Assembly: GCF_022832375.1 (NCBI RefSeq)
Contig: NZ_JALHLG010000020.1
Span: 19,228-83,227, forward strand
Length of the DNA stretch: 64,000 bases
Source of the DNA: Novosphingobium beihaiense
GTDB lineage: Bacteria > Pseudomonadota > Alphaproteobacteria > Sphingomonadales > Sphingomonadaceae
Direction: 5' to 3'
The notes beneath the pieces were generated by a model, which made no database searches, was not told where the DNA came from, and saw nothing but the letters and a program-made list of their open reading frames with translations. The position numbers and the translations under genes were made by a program. The first letter of the stretch is position 1. Each line of letters starts with the position of its first letter. Positions 7,926 through 16,686 of this stretch are shown piece after piece.

Positions 7926-9446
7926 ATGCACGGAACGGCGCAGCCCGAGGCAAGTGGAACCGGCGAAACCGGCGAAGCCTACCGCAAGAAACGGGACGGG
8001 GCCTTCTGGCTGGGCCTGTTCCTATCGATTCTCGCGTCCCTGCCCGTGATCGTGGCCTGGGCGCCGCAGATGACGGACTATCCCTCGCACCTTGCCGGGT
8101 TCAAGGTCCTGCTCGATCACGGCAGCGATCCTTGGCTTACCTATTACTTCCTGTTCAAATGGGAATGGACCGGCAACCTCGGCGCGGAGCTGCTGATGGT
8201 GCCGCTGGCGCCTATTTTCGGGCTGGAGCAGGCCGGACGGCTGATTGTTGCGGCTATCCCGTTCCTCACCGGGCTGTCGATCATGGCGGTGGCCTGGAGC
8301 TTGCGCAAGCGCATCGGCGTCGGCGCGATCCTCGCCTTCGCGATGATCTGGTCGCCATCGTTCCTGATGGGCTTTCTCAACTATTCGCTGTCGCTGGCGA
8401 TGGCGCTGTTTGCTTTCGCGCTGTGGGTGCGGATGGAGCGGTCTGCCTGGCGCCACGTCGTCTTCGTGCCGATGGCCTTCGTGGTGTGGCTCTGCCACGT
8501 CTCGGGCTGGGGCATCATGGGCGTGCTGGTGTTCGGCTATGAATGGACCAAGCGCCGCAGCTGGCTGGACTGGATTCCCTTCACCAAGCCCTGGCCGCTG
8601 ATCTTCCCGCTGGTGCCGATGCTGGCGGGGATGGGGGCCAATTCCAAGGTGTCCTACGGGCGCTGGGGGGTGCTCGAATACAAGTGGGCGATCCTCTACA
8701 AGGCGATGCGCAGTTACGATCAGGTGTTCGACATCGCCAGCCTGTGCGTGGTGCTGGCGGTGATTGCCTTTGCGCTGTTTTCGAAACGTTTCGACATGCG
8801 GGTGGGGTGGGCGGCGCTGCTGCTGCTGATCCTGACGCTGATCGTGCCGCGCCAGATTTTCGGCGGAGACTATGCCGATTACCGCCTCAGCACTGCGGCG
8901 CTGCTGGTGGCCTGCCTCGCTATCGACTGGCCGGTGCCGCGCTGGGGCATGGCGCTGGCGGGGCTGCTGTTCACCTCGCGAATCGCCGTGACCACGGTGG
9001 TCTGGTATCAGGACGCGCAGACCGCGAGCCAGATGATCAAGGCCATGGACTATGTGCCCGAAGGGGCACGGGTCGCCACGGCTGTGGCCATTCCGCGCCG
9101 CCAGTGGAAGTTCGGGCCGTTCGAACACTTCGGCAGCTACGCCGTGGTCCGGCGCAGTGCGATGGAGAATTCGAACTTCGCGCTGCCCGATGTGCACATG
9201 CTGGCGATGCGAGAGACACGCTACCGTTTCAACGATCCGACCCAGCGCATCCTGTTCTCCAGCAATCAGCGCATCGACCTCCGGAAATTCAAGCCCGCGC
9301 GCCACGCGGATTACCTGTGGTTCATCGGCGACGTGCATCCCGTTGCGGTGCCGGACGGGGCGCGAATCGTGTTCAGCACGCCCAACTCGTTCCTTGCGCG
9401 CCTGCCCGATGCGGTGGACCTTGCAAATCCTGCAGACGGACGCTAA
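7926..9446 (+). CDS. Multi-pass integral membrane protein of unknown function
   Basis: This 506-residue protein has a hydrophilic N-terminus of about 25 residues, then roughly ten hydrophobic segments up to about residue 360, and a soluble C-terminal part of about 150 residues. The first outside loop holds a WAPQMTDYPSHLAGFKVLLD segment, and an Asp-rich first loop of this kind resembles membrane glycosyltransferases of the GT-C type. No decisive signature was seen, so that resemblance is only a suggestion. It lies between tRNA-Trp and secE and reads in the same direction. The antisense strand carries a long open frame that is a high-GC shadow. Confidence 0.7.
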   Translation: MHGTAQPEASGTGETGEAYRKKRDGAFWLGLFLSILASLPVIVAWAPQMTDYPSHLAGFKVLLDHGSDPWLTYYFLFKWEWTGNLGAELLMVPLAPIFGLEQAGRLIVAAIPFLTGLSIMAVAWSLRKRIGVGAILAFAMIWSPSFLMGFLNYSLSLAMALFAFALWVRMERSAWRHVVFVPMAFVVWLCHVSGWGIMGVLVFGYEWTKRRSWLDWIPFTKPWPLIFPLVPMLAGMGANSKVSYGRWGVLEYKWAILYKAMRSYDQVFDIASLCVVLAVIAFALFSKRFDMRVGWAALLLLILTLIVPRQIFGGDYADYRLSTAALLVACLAIDWPVPRWGMALAGLLFTSRIAVTTVVWYQDAQTASQMIKAMDYVPEGARVATAVAIPRRQWKFGPFEHFGSYAVVRRSAMENSNFALPDVHMLAMRETRYRFNDPTQRILFSSNQRIDLRKFKPARHADYLWFIGDVHPVAVPDGARIVFSTPNSFLARLPDAVDLANPADGR

Positions 9447-9582
9447 ATCCCCGTTCTCTTCCGACATGAGGATCTGATTTGCCCCTCCCGGCCCCGGCCG
9501 GGGCGGCGATGTCCCCTAGGCGGAAGCGACGAGACATTTTTTGCTCAGGCAATCACGCAAGAGATACGAGAGCGACGGAACA

Positions 9583-9777
9583 ATGGCGAAGATCAATCCC
9601 GGCGAATTCATGCGCCAGGTCCAGTCGGAAGCACGCAAGATCTACTGGCCCTCGCGCCAGGAAACGGTGACCACCGCGATCTTCGTGGGCATCATGACAG
9701 TGCTGCTGGCCGTGTTCTTCCTTGGTATCGACGCGCTGTTCGGCTGGATCGTCAGCTCGCTGCTGTCGCTGCTGTGA
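9583..9777 (+). CDS. secE: Preprotein translocase subunit SecE
   Basis: This 64-residue protein has the bacterial SecE core: an amphipathic helix ending EARKIYWPSRQETV and one membrane span (about residues 30-58). SecE joins SecY and SecG in the inner-membrane protein-conducting channel. The ATG at 9583 is chosen over an upstream in-frame ATG-less extension to 9541 because MAKINPGEF is the normal opening of sphingomonad SecE. nusG follows after 34 bases, forming the classical secE-nusG pair. Confidence 0.96.
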   Translation: MAKINPGEFMRQVQSEARKIYWPSRQETVTTAIFVGIMTVLLAVFFLGIDALFGWIVSSLLSLL

Positions 9778-9811
9778 TCGCCTGAACCCGATAGAGACTG
9801 AAGAGAGAACC

Positions 9812-10348
9812 ATGGCCCGCTGGTACATCATCCACGCCTATTCCGGCTTCGAGAACAAGGTGAAGGAAGCGATCCTGTCCGAAGCCGAGCGGATGGGGCT
9901 GTCGCAGCTTGTCGAGGACGTGCAGGTGCCGTCCGAGACCATCACCGAAGTGAAGCGCGGCAAGAAGGTGCAGGTCGAGCGCAAGACCATGCCCGGCTAC
10001 GTGCTCGCCAAGCTGGCGATGAACGACGACATCTACCACCTGGTGAAGAACACGCCGAAGGTGACGGGCTTCCTGGGCGCCAGCGGCAAGCCGCAGGCGA
10101 TCAGCGAATCGGAAGCCGCGCGTTACTTCGGCGCTGCCGAAGCCGCTGCCGCCGCGCCGCGCCAGCAGGTCAGCATCGATTACGAGATCGGCGATTCGGT
10201 CAAGGTGCTGGACGGCCCGTTCGCCAGCTTCAACGGCATTGTCGAGGAACTCGATTTCGACAAGAACCGCGTCAAGGTTTCGGTTTCGATCTTCGGCCGC
10301 GCGACGCCGGTCGAGCTCGATTTCGAGCACGTCGAACTCAGCAAGTAA
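9812..10348 (+). CDS. nusG: Transcription termination/antitermination factor NusG
   Basis: This 178-residue protein starts MARWYIIHAYSGFENKVKEA, the NGN domain that binds RNA polymerase, and ends with a KOW domain (GDSVKVLDGPFASFNGIVEE). NusG speeds elongation and links polymerase to Rho or to the leading ribosome through S10. A GAGAGAA ribosome site lies in front of the ATG. In most bacteria rplK follows directly; here a hairpin and three unrelated genes intervene before rplK at 12922. Confidence 0.97.
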   Translation: MARWYIIHAYSGFENKVKEAILSEAERMGLSQLVEDVQVPSETITEVKRGKKVQVERKTMPGYVLAKLAMNDDIYHLVKNTPKVTGFLGASGKPQAISESEAARYFGAAEAAAAAPRQQVSIDYEIGDSVKVLDGPFASFNGIVEELDFDKNRVKVSVSIFGRATPVELDFEHVELSK

Positions 10349-10355
10349 GACATAT

Positions 10356-10391
10356 CTGCAGCGCCGTGCCGCTCAGGGCGCGGCGCTGCAG
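10356..10391. terminator. Strong GC hairpin between convergent nusG and GNAT genes
   Basis: CTGCAGCGCCGTGCC (10356-10370) pairs with GGCGCGGCGCTGCAG (10377-10391), forming a 15-bp stem with one G-U pair and a 6-base loop. It starts 8 bases after the nusG stop and overlaps the last codons of the convergent acetyltransferase gene. No T-run follows on either strand, so a stand-alone intrinsic terminator is uncertain; a bidirectional structure protecting both 3' ends is likely. Confidence 0.6.
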
Positions 10392-11074
10392 ACTGTCACC
10401 AGTACACGGGCACGCTCGGTAAAGCCGAGCCGCTGGTAGAGCCCGATCGCGGCTTCGTTGTCCGCATAGGCGTGCAAAAACGGCACGCGCCCCTCCTCCA
10501 GAATCTGCCTCAAGACCACGCGCATCAGCCGCCGCGCCAGCCCGCGTCCGCGCGCCTGCGGGTGTGTGCACACCGCGCTGACTTCGGTATGGCCGGACGG
10601 GCGCGTGCGCTGCCCGGCCATCGCGGCGAGCCGGCCGCCGTCGAATATGCCCCAGAACCGGCCCAGATCCGCCGTGCGCGCGGCAAAGGGGCCGGGTTCG
10701 GTCAGCAGCGCCAGATCCATCATCTCTGGATAGTGTTCCGGTCCCAGCACGGCGATGTCCGGATCGGGCGTGGCCGGAGGCAGCGCGCCGCCGGTATAGG
10801 CCATCTGCACGCATTCGGCCTGTTTCTCGACCAGGATGCCCATGTCCCCGGCCCGCGCGGGCAGCGGATCGCCCGGCTGGAGCAGGGCCAGCGTGCCATA
10901 AGCGCGGATAAGCGCCGCAAGATCGGCAAGGCTCTCCGCGGACCTGTCGGCCATGCCCGCCAGCGGGCCGATATCGGTATGGAACCTCCGTGCCTTTCCT
11001 GTGCCGAGTGCAAAGCGCGCCTGTTCGCCCGTCAGCGCGTGCCATATGGCGTTATCGAGTGGATGATCGCTCAT
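10373..11074 (-). CDS. GNAT family N-acetyltransferase
   Basis: This 233-residue protein has its C-terminal GNAT fold at residues about 110-233, with the acetyl-CoA loop THPQARGRGLARRLMRVVL and the closing strand LHAYADNEAAIGLYQRLGFT. The N-terminal half is a degenerate GNAT-like or FR47-like domain. Such enzymes transfer acetyl groups to amines; the substrate is unknown. Its ATG overlaps the stop of the upstream marR gene (ATGA), so the two are translationally coupled and probably under MarR control. The pair is inserted between nusG and rplK on the opposite strand. Confidence 0.85.
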   Translation of the reverse strand: MSDHPLDNAIWHALTGEQARFALGTGKARRFHTDIGPLAGMADRSAESLADLAALIRAYGTLALLQPGDPLPARAGDMGILVEKQAECVQMAYTGGALPPATPDPDIAVLGPEHYPEMMDLALLTEPGPFAARTADLGRFWGIFDGGRLAAMAGQRTRPSGHTEVSAVCTHPQARGRGLARRLMRVVLRQILEEGRVPFLHAYADNEAAIGLYQRLGFTERARVLVTVCSAAP

Positions 11075-11580
11075 GCCCCGGCCTTTCCGGCCCGGCGGGC
11101 CAGCAAGCGCTGGCCGAACGGGGCCTGCGCCAGAGCGGTGTCGAGCCTTGCAAGGCAGCCGAGCAGATCGCCGGGCGGGCCCGCGCAAAGCTCGGCCACG
11201 GTTTCCTCCACCAGCGGAAAGATGTGCCGTTCCGCATGATCGAGCAGCTTGCGCCCCTGCGCGGACAGGCGGAATGTGCGCTGGCGCTGGTCGCCGGTGT
11301 CTCCGGCCGTCTCGACAAGACCGTCGTTCACAAGCTTGCCGACGCTGCGCGTGATTCCCGGCTGGCTGAGATCGAGCCGCCGGGCAAGCGCGCCCACTGT
11401 CGCCGGGCCTTCCGCCAACGCGGAAAGGATCGGAAATTGCGCCGTCTGCACCGTCAGGCCTTCCTGCTTAGCCAGTTCCGCTACACCTGCCTGAAGGCGT
11501 TCGCCCAGGCGGCGGAACCGGCTTCCCAGGCACATGTATCCCAGTTCGCTGATCAGATCCTGCTGCATTGCCTGCTCCAT
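11071..11580 (-). CDS. MarR family transcriptional regulator
   Basis: This 169-residue protein carries a winged helix-turn-helix at residues about 30-110: FPILSALAEGPATVGALARR, DLSQPGITRSVGKLVNDGLV, then the wing ending DQRQRTFRLSAQG. MarR dimers usually repress themselves and neighbours until bound by a ligand. A 17-base palindrome covers the start codon. The downstream gene overlaps at ATGA and encodes a GNAT acetyltransferase, so autoregulation of a marR-GNAT operon is the simplest reading. Confidence 0.92.
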   Translation of the reverse strand: MEQAMQQDLISELGYMCLGSRFRRLGERLQAGVAELAKQEGLTVQTAQFPILSALAEGPATVGALARRLDLSQPGITRSVGKLVNDGLVETAGDTGDQRQRTFRLSAQGRKLLDHAERHIFPLVEETVAELCAGPPGDLLGCLARLDTALAQAPFGQRLLARRAGKAGA

Positions 11581-11595
11581 ATCATAGCGTGATAT
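11579..11595. promoter_or_regulatory. Palindromic operator over the marR start
   Basis: ATATCA-TAGCG-TGATAT is a perfect 6-5-6 inverted repeat that begins within the marR start codon and extends upstream. Its size and AT-rich arms fit a MarR dimer site. It is the only such palindrome near the gene. Confidence 0.6.
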
Positions 11596-11711
11596 ATAAC
11601 AAGCTATGCCTATGAAGTAAACGCGATGCGGCGTCCGCGGTGGCAGGCCGGTTGCACGATCTTAACCATTCCCCGCCATCTTCGCGGCACCGCAGAAGGC
11701 AGACCCGATCG

Positions 11712-12755
11712 ATGCACAGCCCCGTCAAACGTCTGGAGCGCCTGGATGGCCTGCGCGGGCTGGCGGCTTGCGGCGTGGCGTTTCTCTATCATCCCCAGTC
11801 GCTGTTCACCGCTTCGGCACTGGCGGGGGCACCGCGCCCGCTGCTGTGGTTTCAGGACTGGGGCTGGACGATGGTGGACTTGTTCTTCCTGATCTCGGGC
11901 TATGTCTTCGCGCATGTCTATCTGCAGGGCGAGGGGCTGACGCGCGAAAAGCTCGGCGGCTTTGCCGTGGCGCGCGTGGCCCGGCTCTATCCGCTGCATC
12001 TGGCGGCGCTGCTGCTCTGCGCCGCGCTGTTCTGGGCGGTTCCGGCCAACACTCTGACCGCATTCGCGGCGAACATGCTGATGCTGCAGGCTTTCGTGCA
12101 ACCGGTGGGGCACACGTTCAACGGACCGTCGTGGTCGATCTCGGTGGAGGTGGTCTGTTACGTGCTGTTCGCGCTGGGCGCGACGGGCGGACGCCGCACG
12201 TTGCGCTGGGTGACGGCGCTGGCGATTGTCGGGGCATTGGCCCACTTCATCCTGCAGGGGCGCCCCGGAGGGCCATGGGTCGGCGACGGCCTGCCGCGCG
12301 GATTGGCGGGTTTTTTCCTGGGGCAGGTGCTCTGGCGCATGCGCGGGCGGCTGGCGGGCACGCCGGTGCTGCTGCTGGTCTGTATCTTCCTGTTCGGGCT
12401 GCTGCTCGACATGGGCGGGATGAGCCCGCTTCTGCCGCTGTGTCTCTGTGCCTGGCCCGCGCTGCTGCTGCTGGCGCTGCGGGCGCCGTGGATGGGCAGT
12501 GCGCCAATGCGCTGGCTGGGCGAGCGCAGCTACACGATCTACCTCGTCCATGCGCCGCTGCTCATGCTGGTGGAGCGCTGGTGGGTGCCTGCGGATAGCG
12601 GCATGGCTGCAGTCTGGGCGGTGACGGCCGGTTTCGCTGCCGCCGTGCTGCTGCTTTCGGACTTGTGCTACCGCTTTTTCGAGATGCCTGCACGCCGCGC
12701 GATCCGGGCGGCGTGGGACCGTTATGCGCGGATAGCAGCGCCGCGCGCGGCATAA
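11712..12755 (+). CDS. Acyltransferase family 3 (OafA/YrhL-like) membrane protein
   Basis: This 347-residue protein opens with the family signature RLDGLRGLAACGVAFLYHP and has about ten membrane segments. NGPSWSISVEVVCYVLFALG, a further hallmark with the SWSL/IxxE motif, follows near residue 140. Family 3 acyltransferases O-acetylate or acylate surface polysaccharides, peptidoglycan or lipids, working from the inner membrane. There is no SGNH domain at the C-terminus, so it is the short form. The substrate is unknown. It lies between the divergent marR operon and rplK and has no obvious partner. Confidence 0.9.
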   Translation: MHSPVKRLERLDGLRGLAACGVAFLYHPQSLFTASALAGAPRPLLWFQDWGWTMVDLFFLISGYVFAHVYLQGEGLTREKLGGFAVARVARLYPLHLAALLLCAALFWAVPANTLTAFAANMLMLQAFVQPVGHTFNGPSWSISVEVVCYVLFALGATGGRRTLRWVTALAIVGALAHFILQGRPGGPWVGDGLPRGLAGFFLGQVLWRMRGRLAGTPVLLLVCIFLFGLLLDMGGMSPLLPLCLCAWPALLLLALRAPWMGSAPMRWLGERSYTIYLVHAPLLMLVERWWVPADSGMAAVWAVTAGFAAAVLLLSDLCYRFFEMPARRAIRAAWDRYARIAAPRAA

Positions 12756-12921
12756 CGCTTTCCTTTTCTCCCGATTTCGGTTAGGGGCGCGCCCTTCGGA
12801 CGGGTCTCATCGGATTCGATGGTCCGTGCGATTCTCGCGCGGGAGGGCGTTTTGCGCCTGTCAGACCGCTTAACATGAGCGCGCCGCCCGCGGCGCGCGA
12901 CAGTGTGAAAGGAGGCCTCTC

Positions 12922-13353
12922 ATGGCCAAGAAAATTGAAGGCTATATCAAGCTGCAGGTGCCTGCCGGCGCAGCCAACCCTTCGCCGCCGATCGGCCCGG
13001 CGCTGGGTCAGCGCGGCGTGAACATCATGGAATTCTGCAAGGCGTTCAATGCCGCCACGCAGGAGATGGAAAAGGGCATGCCGATCCCGACCATCATCAC
13101 GGTCTATGCGGATCGCAGCTTCACCTTCGTCACCAAGACTCCGCCCGCCACCTTCCTCATCAAGAAGGCTGCAAACCTCAAGTCCGGCTCGAAGGAGCCC
13201 GGCAAGGTTTCGGCCGGCAAGATCGCCCGCTCCAAGCTGAGCGAGATTGCCGAGATGAAGATGAAGGATCTCAACGCCAACGATATCGAGGCTGCGACCA
13301 AGATCATCGAAGGTTCGGCCCGTGCGATGGGCCTCGAAGTGACGGAGGGCTGA
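12922..13353 (+). CDS. rplK: 50S ribosomal protein L11
   Basis: This 143-residue protein starts [20 protein letters not shown] and has the L11 N-terminal proline-rich [20 protein letters not shown]. The C-terminal rRNA-binding domain carries [20 protein letters not shown]. It forms the GTPase-associated stalk base with 23S rRNA and RelA contacts. A GGAGG ribosome site precedes the ATG, and rplA follows after 4 bases. It is separated from nusG by about 2.6 kb of other genes. Confidence 0.98.
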   Translation: MAKKIEGYIKLQVPAGAANPSPPIGPALGQRGVNIMEFCKAFNAATQEMEKGMPIPTIITVYADRSFTFVTKTPPATFLIKKAANLKSGSKEPGKVSAGKIARSKLSEIAEMKMKDLNANDIEAATKIIEGSARAMGLEVTEG

Positions 13354-13357
13354 TCCG

Positions 13358-14059
13358 ATGGCAAAGCTGACCAAGAAGCAGAAGTCGCTGACCGAAAAGC
13401 TGGGCGACAACCAGCAGCTCTATGCCGTGGGCGATGCCCTCGCGCTGCTGCGTGACCTCAAGACCACCAAGTTCGACGAGACCGTCGAAGTCGCGATGAA
13501 CCTGGGCGTCGATCCGCGCCACGCAGACCAGATGGTCCGCGGCATGGTGTCGCTCCCGGCCGGCACTGGCAAGACCGTCAAGGTCGCCGTGTTCGCCAAG
13601 GGTGACAAGGCCGAGGTCGCTCTCGCCGCCGGTGCCGACAAGGTGGGCGCCGAGGACCTCATGGAAGACATGCAGGCCGGCAACCTCGATTACGACCGCG
13701 TGATCGCCACGCCCGACATGATGGGCGTCGTCGGCCGCCTCGGTAAGCTGCTGGGTCCCAAGGGCCTGATGCCGAACCCGAAGCTGGGCACCGTCACGCC
13801 GAACGTGGAACAGGCCGTGAAGGACGCCAAGGGCGGCCAGATCGAATTCCGCGTCGAAAAGCAGGGCATCATCCACGCCGGTATCGGCAAGATGTCGTTC
13901 TCGGACGCTGACCTGAAGACCAACTTCGACGCTTTCGTCGATGCGATCGTCAAGGCCAAGCCCTCGGGCGCCAAGGGCAAGTACGTCAAGAAGATTTCGC
14001 TGTCTTCGTCGATGGGCCCGGGCCTCAAGATCGACACGACGGACGTTGCCGGCGCCTGA
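13358..14059 (+). CDS. rplA: 50S ribosomal protein L1
   Basis: This 233-residue protein has L1 hallmarks: [60 protein letters not shown] and [21 protein letters not shown]1 forms the mobile stalk of the 50S subunit at the E site and often represses its own operon by binding the mRNA leader. It is co-transcribed with rplK and ends just before a rho-independent terminator. Confidence 0.98.
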   Translation: MAKLTKKQKSLTEKLGDNQQLYAVGDALALLRDLKTTKFDETVEVAMNLGVDPRHADQMVRGMVSLPAGTGKTVKVAVFAKGDKAEVALAAGADKVGAEDLMEDMQAGNLDYDRVIATPDMMGVVGRLGKLLGPKGLMPNPKLGTVTPNVEQAVKDAKGGQIEFRVEKQGIIHAGIGKMSFSDADLKTNFDAFVDAIVKAKPSGAKGKYVKKISLSSSMGPGLKIDTTDVAGA

Positions 14060-14083
14060 TCCTTTCAGGACCGAACGAACAGA

Positions 14084-14120
14084 AAAGGGCCGGCAGGGAA
14101 ACCTTCCGGCCCTTTTTCTT
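14084..14120 (+). terminator. Rho-independent terminator after rplKA
   Basis: GGGCCGG (14087-14093) and CCGGCCC (14106-14112) form the stem, extended by A-T pairs, and TTTTTCTTTTT follows. It lies 25 bases after the rplA stop and ends the rplK-rplA transcript, so rplJL would be transcribed separately. Confidence 0.9.
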
Positions 14121-14172
14121 TTTGACCAAAAGATCCTCCCCAGTCGCTTAGCAACAGGGAGGAGTGAGAATC

Positions 14173-15009
14173 TCATGCTTTGGCGGAGATCATCCAGCAG
14201 GCCGCATCGAAACGCACCTCGTCGCCCTGCACATAGGGCAGGTAGGCTTCGTGCACGGCGGCCGTGACCGTTTCGCGCAGGCTTTCGTCCATTTGCGGCA
14301 TCAGCCGTGCCACCGGGCCCATGCGGGCTGCGTAAGTATGCAGCGCGGCTGCCGGAAAGGCACAGGCAGCGTTGCATTCCTCGATCACGATGTTCGACCA
14401 GCCGGATTGCGCCAGAAGATCCGCCACATAGTTCCGGTCCGCGAACGCGAACTGGCCGGTGGGCTTGTCCAGCTGCGCCACTTCGGGCGGGAGCAGGGGC
14501 AGGGCGGTTTCGCGCGCGACGGCCATGAACGGGTTTTCGCTGGCTGGCCGCCACGTCACCATGTGCAGCGGTGAATGCGCGGTGCAGGCGCTGCGCAAGT
14601 TGGCGAAAGCAGCCACGGGATCGGCGAAGAACATCACGCCGAAGCGCGAGACGATGGCCTCGAAACGCGCCTCGCCGAAGTCGTGGTTTTGCGCATCGGC
14701 TTCGATGAAGCGGGCGGGCGAGTCTTCGCGTGCCGCCCGTTCGCGCGCAGCGCCGAGCATGGCTGCGGAAATGTCGATGCCGGTGCAGCGGCCGCCGGGG
14801 CTCATCTGATCCTGAATATCGAAAGTTGTCGCGCCGGTGCCGCATCCGACATCGAGCACGCTGGCATCCGGCATGTCTTCCAGTTGCCCGCACAGTGCCT
14901 GCGAGAAGGGCTTCAGCATAGCCTCCATCGCAGACTGGGCGGCGACCCAGCCATCGCCTGCTGTGGTGTTCCAGTCGGGGCGGAGGAGGTTTGCGGGGGC
15001 AGAAGTCAT
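14173..15009 (-). CDS. Class I SAM-dependent methyltransferase
   Basis: This 278-residue protein carries the Rossmann methyltransferase motifs: SAM loop VLDVGCGTGATTF (residues about 52-64), acidic strand GRCTGIDISAAML, ARFIEADAQNHDFG, and FEAIVSRFGVMFFADPVAAF. It resembles the UbiE/methyltransferase-11 group that modifies small molecules. The ATG at 15009 has an AAGGA site 9 bases upstream; an in-frame ATG at 15048 does not. No substrate clue is given by neighbours: rplA converges downstream and trmL diverges upstream. Confidence 0.88.
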   Translation of the reverse strand: MTSAPANLLRPDWNTTAGDGWVAAQSAMEAMLKPFSQALCGQLEDMPDASVLDVGCGTGATTFDIQDQMSPGGRCTGIDISAAMLGAARERAAREDSPARFIEADAQNHDFGEARFEAIVSRFGVMFFADPVAAFANLRSACTAHSPLHMVTWRPASENPFMAVARETALPLLPPEVAQLDKPTGQFAFADRNYVADLLAQSGWSNIVIEECNAACAFPAAALHTYAARMGPVARLMPQMDESLRETVTAAVHEAYLPYVQGDEVRFDAACWMISAKA

Positions 15010-15208
15010 TGTCGTGGTGTCCTTTTGGCGAATCGTATTGACCGCCATTCTGCCACTTCAAGTGAACTTGAGGTCAAGTGCGAGGCTTCGGGATGTCGCA
15101 GGCGGTGAAGCGGTCCGGCGTGATGGCTGCCGGGAAGAGAAGGGGGAATGCCGCGTTCTCCAGGACTGCGGGCTTGCAAGGCGCCATCGGCGGCGTCAAT
15201 CAGCCCGA

Positions 15209-15670
15209 ATGCGCATTGCTCTTTTCGAACCTGAAATTGCCGGAAACGTCGGCGCCATTCTGCGGCTGGGGGCCTGCCTGGGGGCGGCCGTGGACTTGAT
15301 CGAACCGATGGGATTCGTATGGGATGACCGCCGCGTGCGCCGGGCGGCGATGGACTACATCGATCATGTGACGATCACCCGGCACGCGGGCTTCGATGCG
15401 TTCAGGGCCACTGCCGGATCTGCGCGTCTGGTTCTGTTCACAACCAAGAGCAGCCAGTCGGCCTACGATTTCAGCTTCCGTGCCGATGACATCCTGCTGT
15501 TCGGAAAGGAAAGCGCAGGCGTGCCACCGGCCGTGGCCGACGCCTGCGATGCGCGGATCCGCATTCCCTTGCGTCCGCAAGTCCGTTCGCTGAATCTCGC
15601 AATGTCGGCAGCGCTCGCCCTTGGCGAAGCCCTGCGCCAGACCGGAACCCTGCCGGATTTGACCGCTTAG
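15209..15670 (+). CDS. trmL: tRNA (cytidine(34)-2'-O)-methyltransferase
   Basis: This 153-residue SPOUT-family enzyme methylates the wobble ribose of certain leucine tRNAs. It starts MRIALFEPEIAGNVGAILRL and ends with the trefoil-knot motifs DILLFGKESAGVPPAVAD and IPLRPQVRSLNLAMSAALAL. The length matches the minimalist TrmL family (about 155 residues). The ATG at 15209 begins exactly at the conserved first strand; the frame is open upstream without homology. Confidence 0.93.
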   Translation: MRIALFEPEIAGNVGAILRLGACLGAAVDLIEPMGFVWDDRRVRRAAMDYIDHVTITRHAGFDAFRATAGSARLVLFTTKSSQSAYDFSFRADDILLFGKESAGVPPAVADACDARIRIPLRPQVRSLNLAMSAALALGEALRQTGTLPDLTA

Positions 15671-15812
15671 GCGGGGTGCAGGAAGCCGGGAGTTTTTCCT
15701 GCCCGGGCTCGATTCGCCATTCTGCGTGCAGCATCCGTTTACCTGTGCCCCATTTCCTTATATCAGCGTGCTGTACACCTGTTCAGCATAAGATACCGGG
15801 AGAAGGCATAAA

Positions 15813-16661
15813 ATGGCCATACGCTTTGAAAACATTAAGGAATGCATCGGAACAAGGGTTTCGTGGGATGACCGCGCCGACCTCTTCACGCCCGAGGCCG
15901 CCCAGGCGATTCGGGAGAAAGTGGCCGAGCGCACCGTGCTCGTGTTCCCCGAAATCAGCCTGACCGATGAGGAGCAACTCGCGATCACCCAGGCCTTGGG
16001 TGACAAGGTCCGTCTGACCGCGCGCAACAACGTCCAGTCCAACGACGAAGACGTCTATCAGGTCACGCTGGATGAGGAGATCAATCCGCAGCCCGAATAT
16101 GTGCTGGGCACGTTCTTCTGGCACATGGACGGCATAACCGTGGACATGCCGCCGCCCTTTGCGACGCTGCTCTCCTGCCGCATCGCGCCTGCGCTTGGCG
16201 GCGAGACCGAGTTCGCCAGCACGTATGCTGCCTACGAAGGTCTGCCTGAAGAGGAAAAGCAGGCTCTGGAAGGGTTGAAGGCGGTGCATTCGGTCAAGGC
16301 CAGTCTCTCGCCTATTGCCGATGCGATTCCTGAAAAGCACCGGGAGCGGGTGCTGAACATCGGCCTCGTCAAGGAGCATCCGCTGGTCTGGACGCATGGG
16401 GACGGGCGCAAGTCGATGGTGATCGGGACCACGGCCGATCACATCGTGGGCATGGAAGTGCCTGCCGGGCGCGCGATGCTGGTGCGTCTGGCGGAATGGG
16501 CCGCACAGCCTGCCTATTCGCTGCGGCACAAGTGGAAGAAGGGCGATTTCGTGATCTGGGACAATACCGGCGCGATGCACCGGGCGGTGCCTTACGACAA
16601 GTCCACGGGGCGCATGATGCACCGCACATCCGTGGCCGGAGCCGAGGCGGTCGCGGCGTGA
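15813..16661 (+). CDS. TauD/TfdA family Fe(II)/2-oxoglutarate dioxygenase
   Basis: This 282-residue protein has the facial triad H104-x-D106 (FWHMDG) and H256 (GAMHRAVPYD), with R267 or R271 to bind 2-oxoglutarate. LVFPEISLTDEEQLAITQAL and CRIAPALGGETEFASTYAAY are typical of the family. These enzymes hydroxylate sulfonates, phenoxyacids or other carboxylates, often releasing the functional group. A GGGAGAAGG ribosome site precedes the ATG. No transporter or regulator adjoins it, so the substrate is open. Confidence 0.9.
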   Translation: MAIRFENIKECIGTRVSWDDRADLFTPEAAQAIREKVAERTVLVFPEISLTDEEQLAITQALGDKVRLTARNNVQSNDEDVYQVTLDEEINPQPEYVLGTFFWHMDGITVDMPPPFATLLSCRIAPALGGETEFASTYAAYEGLPEEEKQALEGLKAVHSVKASLSPIADAIPEKHRERVLNIGLVKEHPLVWTHGDGRKSMVIGTTADHIVGMEVPAGRAMLVRLAEWAAQPAYSLRHKWKKGDFVIWDNTGAMHRAVPYDKSTGRMMHRTSVAGAEAVAA

Positions 16662-16686
16662 TTCGCAGTCTTCCCGGTGGCAGGGA

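Noticed and set aside
8022..9467. Long antisense frame opposite the membrane protein gene
   Set aside because: Its product is His/Arg/Gln-rich low complexity, as expected for the reverse of hydrophobic codons in high-GC DNA.
13304..15061. Open frame of 585 codons on the minus strand across rplA and a methyltransferase gene
   Set aside because: It is antisense to rplA and out of frame with the methyltransferase; composition is that of a high-GC shadow frame and no domain is seen.
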